A stretch of DNA of 14,213 nt from UBA11606 sp039188975. GTDB taxonomy: Bacteria; Actinomycetota; Acidimicrobiia; Acidimicrobiales; Aldehydirespiratoraceae. Location of the stretch: assembly GCA_039188975.1 (NCBI GenBank), contig JBCCYT010000111.1, positions 1-14,213 of the forward strand, in the 5' to 3' direction. This document shows positions 13,204-14,213 of the stretch, piece after piece. A program made the translations under genes and the position numbers. Numbering within the stretch: position 1 is the stretch's first letter; every line of letters starts with the position of its first letter. The notes under the pieces were generated by a model. The model was given only the letters and a program-made list of their open reading frames with translations, did no database searches and was not told where the DNA came from.

Positions 13204-14067
13204 GTGAGCGAAGTCGTGGTGATCGCGGGGATGTCGGGGGCTGGGCGCAGCACCGCCGGCAACAACCTCGAGGACTTGGGGTGGTTCGTGATGGACAACC
13301 TCCCTCCTCCCTTGATCGCAAAAGTCGCCGAGTTGGCCGATGGCAGCGGCACCACCGGTGACCGTTTGGGTCTCGTCGTCGGGACGGGACGCCACCACGA
13401 GCAGGTGATGTCGCAGATCGCGGAGCTACGCAATCAGGTCGAGCGGATGCAGCTCGTCTTTCTCGATGCGTCGACCAAGGTGCTCGTACGCCGCTACGAA
13501 TCAAGCCGCCGGGTGCACCCCTTTGCGTTCGACGATTCGGCACCCGGCACCCTCACCGAGATCATCGAAGCTGAACGTCAGGCCCTCGAACCGTTGCGGG
13601 CCGAAGCGGACCTGGTCATCGACACCACCGAGCTCAATGTGCACCAGCTGCGAACCCGGCTCGTCGAGTCGTTTGCGAGCGGCGGCTCCGAAACGCCGAT
13701 GCGCACAACCGTCACGTCGTTTGGCTACAAGCACGGTCTCCCACTCGACGTCGACATCGTCATCGATTGTCGGTTCCTGCCAAACCCGCATTGGGTCGAC
13801 GAGCTCCGGCCTCTGTCGGGTCTCGACCGAGAGGTCGCCGACTATGTGTTCGAGCAGCCGGTCACCGGTGCGTTCCTCGCTCGCCTCGAACGCTTGCTGG
13901 CGCTGACGCTGCCGTTCTACGTGCAGGAAGGCAAGTCCTATCTCACGGTGGCGTTTGGCTGCACCGGCGGTCGTCATCGGTCGGTCGCAATTGCCGAACG
14001 GGTTGCTGAGGCGCTCGACAAGCTCGGTCATGCACCGGCGATCGTGCATCGAGACATCGACAAATGA
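13204..14067 (+). CDS. rapZ: RNase adapter / nucleotide-binding protein RapZ (YvcJ family)
   Basis: This is a 287-residue P-loop protein. In E. coli, RapZ directs RNase E to the GlmZ small RNA in control of glucosamine-6-phosphate synthesis. In actinobacteria the homologue is encoded with yvcK and whiA, and its role is less defined. The nucleotide loop is GMSGAGRST (9-17), with Arg15 where Walker A normally has Lys, a variant I recall from actinobacterial members. Family signatures follow: LEDLGWFVMDNLPP (22-35), RRYESSRRVHPF (96-107), SFGYKHGLPLDVDIVIDCRFLPNP, and GCTGGRHRSVAIAE near the C-terminus. The central LVVGTGRHHE (57-66) departs from the usual DVR-type motif. The start is a GTG without a clear ribosome site. 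The stop overlaps the yvcK start (ATGA, 14064-14067), implying translational coupling. Confidence 0.95.
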   Translation: MSEVVVIAGMSGAGRSTAGNNLEDLGWFVMDNLPPPLIAKVAELADGSGTTGDRLGLVVGTGRHHEQVMSQIAELRNQVERMQLVFLDASTKVLVRRYESSRRVHPFAFDDSAPGTLTEIIEAERQALEPLRAEADLVIDTTELNVHQLRTRLVESFASGGSETPMRTTVTSFGYKHGLPLDVDIVIDCRFLPNPHWVDELRPLSGLDREVADYVFEQPVTGAFLARLERLLALTLPFYVQEGKSYLTVAFGCTGGRHRSVAIAERVAEALDKLGHAPAIVHRDIDK

Positions 14068-14213
14068 GCCTTGGATCGGTTGTCGCCATCGGCGGCGGGC
14101 ATGGGCTCTCGATGGTGCTCGAAGCGCTGGTCGATGAATGTGATCTTCTCACCGCGGTCGTGTCGGTCGCCGATGACGGTGGTTCGAGCGGTCGGCTGCG
14201 CCGCGACCTCGAC
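14064..14213 (+). CDS. yvcK: Gluconeogenesis factor YvcK/CofD-like protein, N-terminal 50 codons
   Basis: The frame is open from the ATG at 14064 to the right edge. The product begins with VVAIGGGHGLSMVLEAL (6-22), a glycine-rich nucleotide-binding loop, and continues to VADDGGSSGRLR (35-46). These two motifs are characteristic of the YvcK/CofD-like family. YvcK of Bacillus binds UDP-sugars and is needed for normal morphology on gluconeogenic carbon sources. The 4-base overlap with rapZ matches the conserved actinobacterial rapZ-yvcK-whiA order, so whiA is expected just beyond the window. Only the first quarter or less is visible. Confidence 0.94.
   Translation, partial: MSLGSVVAIGGGHGLSMVLEALVDECDLLTAVVSVADDGGSSGRLRRDLD

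Noticed and set aside
11848..13398. 516-codon minus-strand ORF opposite the propeller, methyltransferase and rapZ genes
   Set aside because: It is antisense to three genes on the plus strand, two with clear family motifs, and has an Arg/Asp/His-rich composition without any recognisable motif.
1..14213. tRNA, rRNA, CRISPR, insertion sequence, phage or toxin-antitoxin elements
   Set aside because: No cloverleaf-like segment, direct-repeat array, transposase motif or terminal inverted repeat was seen. Almost all bases are taken by recognised genes.

Overview
The window is high-GC DNA (about two thirds G+C by eye) with densely packed genes, frequent GTG starts and 4-base start/stop overlaps. The gene order uvrC ... 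rapZ - yvcK at the right is the classic actinobacterial arrangement, and RapZ has the Arg-containing nucleotide-binding loop usual in that phylum. I infer an actinobacterium, possibly of the Acidimicrobiia. The phylum call is fairly secure and the class is a guess.

Left part (1-8795, minus strand): a ten-gene operon, transcribed right to left and running off the left edge, builds an unusual surface sugar. In transcription order it encodes an SDR epimerase/dehydratase, a WbpE-type PLP aminotransferase, a WbpD-type hexapeptide N-acyltransferase, a Gfo/Idh oxidoreductase, a second DegT-family aminotransferase, an Fmt-fold N-formyltransferase, a HisH-like glutaminase, a HisF-like ammonia-channel protein, a WbpG/WbuX-type N-acetyl sugar amidotransferase, and the start of a GT4-like glycosyltransferase. 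No junction has a gap of more than 3 bases and seven of nine overlap. The oxidoreductase, WbpE-type and WbpD-type enzymes together are expected to make a 3-amino-3-deoxy (2,3-diacetamido) nucleotide sugar. The second aminotransferase and the formyltransferase suggest a further amino group that is formylated. The HisH/HisF/amidotransferase trio is the known system that turns a sugar amide into an amidine using glutamine-derived ammonia.

Middle (8796-8948): a 153-base divergent intergenic region holds a likely leaderless promoter for uvrC, with a TAGAGT -10 hexamer ending 8 bases before the ATG. No clear promoter for the sugar operon was found there.

Right part (8949-14213, plus strand): uvrC (complete), a membrane-anchored beta-propeller protein of unknown role, a class I SAM methyltransferase, rapZ, and the first 50 codons of yvcK, which overlaps rapZ by 4 bases. 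The propeller and methyltransferase genes lie between uvrC and rapZ, which are commonly adjacent in actinobacteria. I saw no tRNA, rRNA, CRISPR array, insertion sequence or phage gene. No gene-free stretch exceeds 300 bases.
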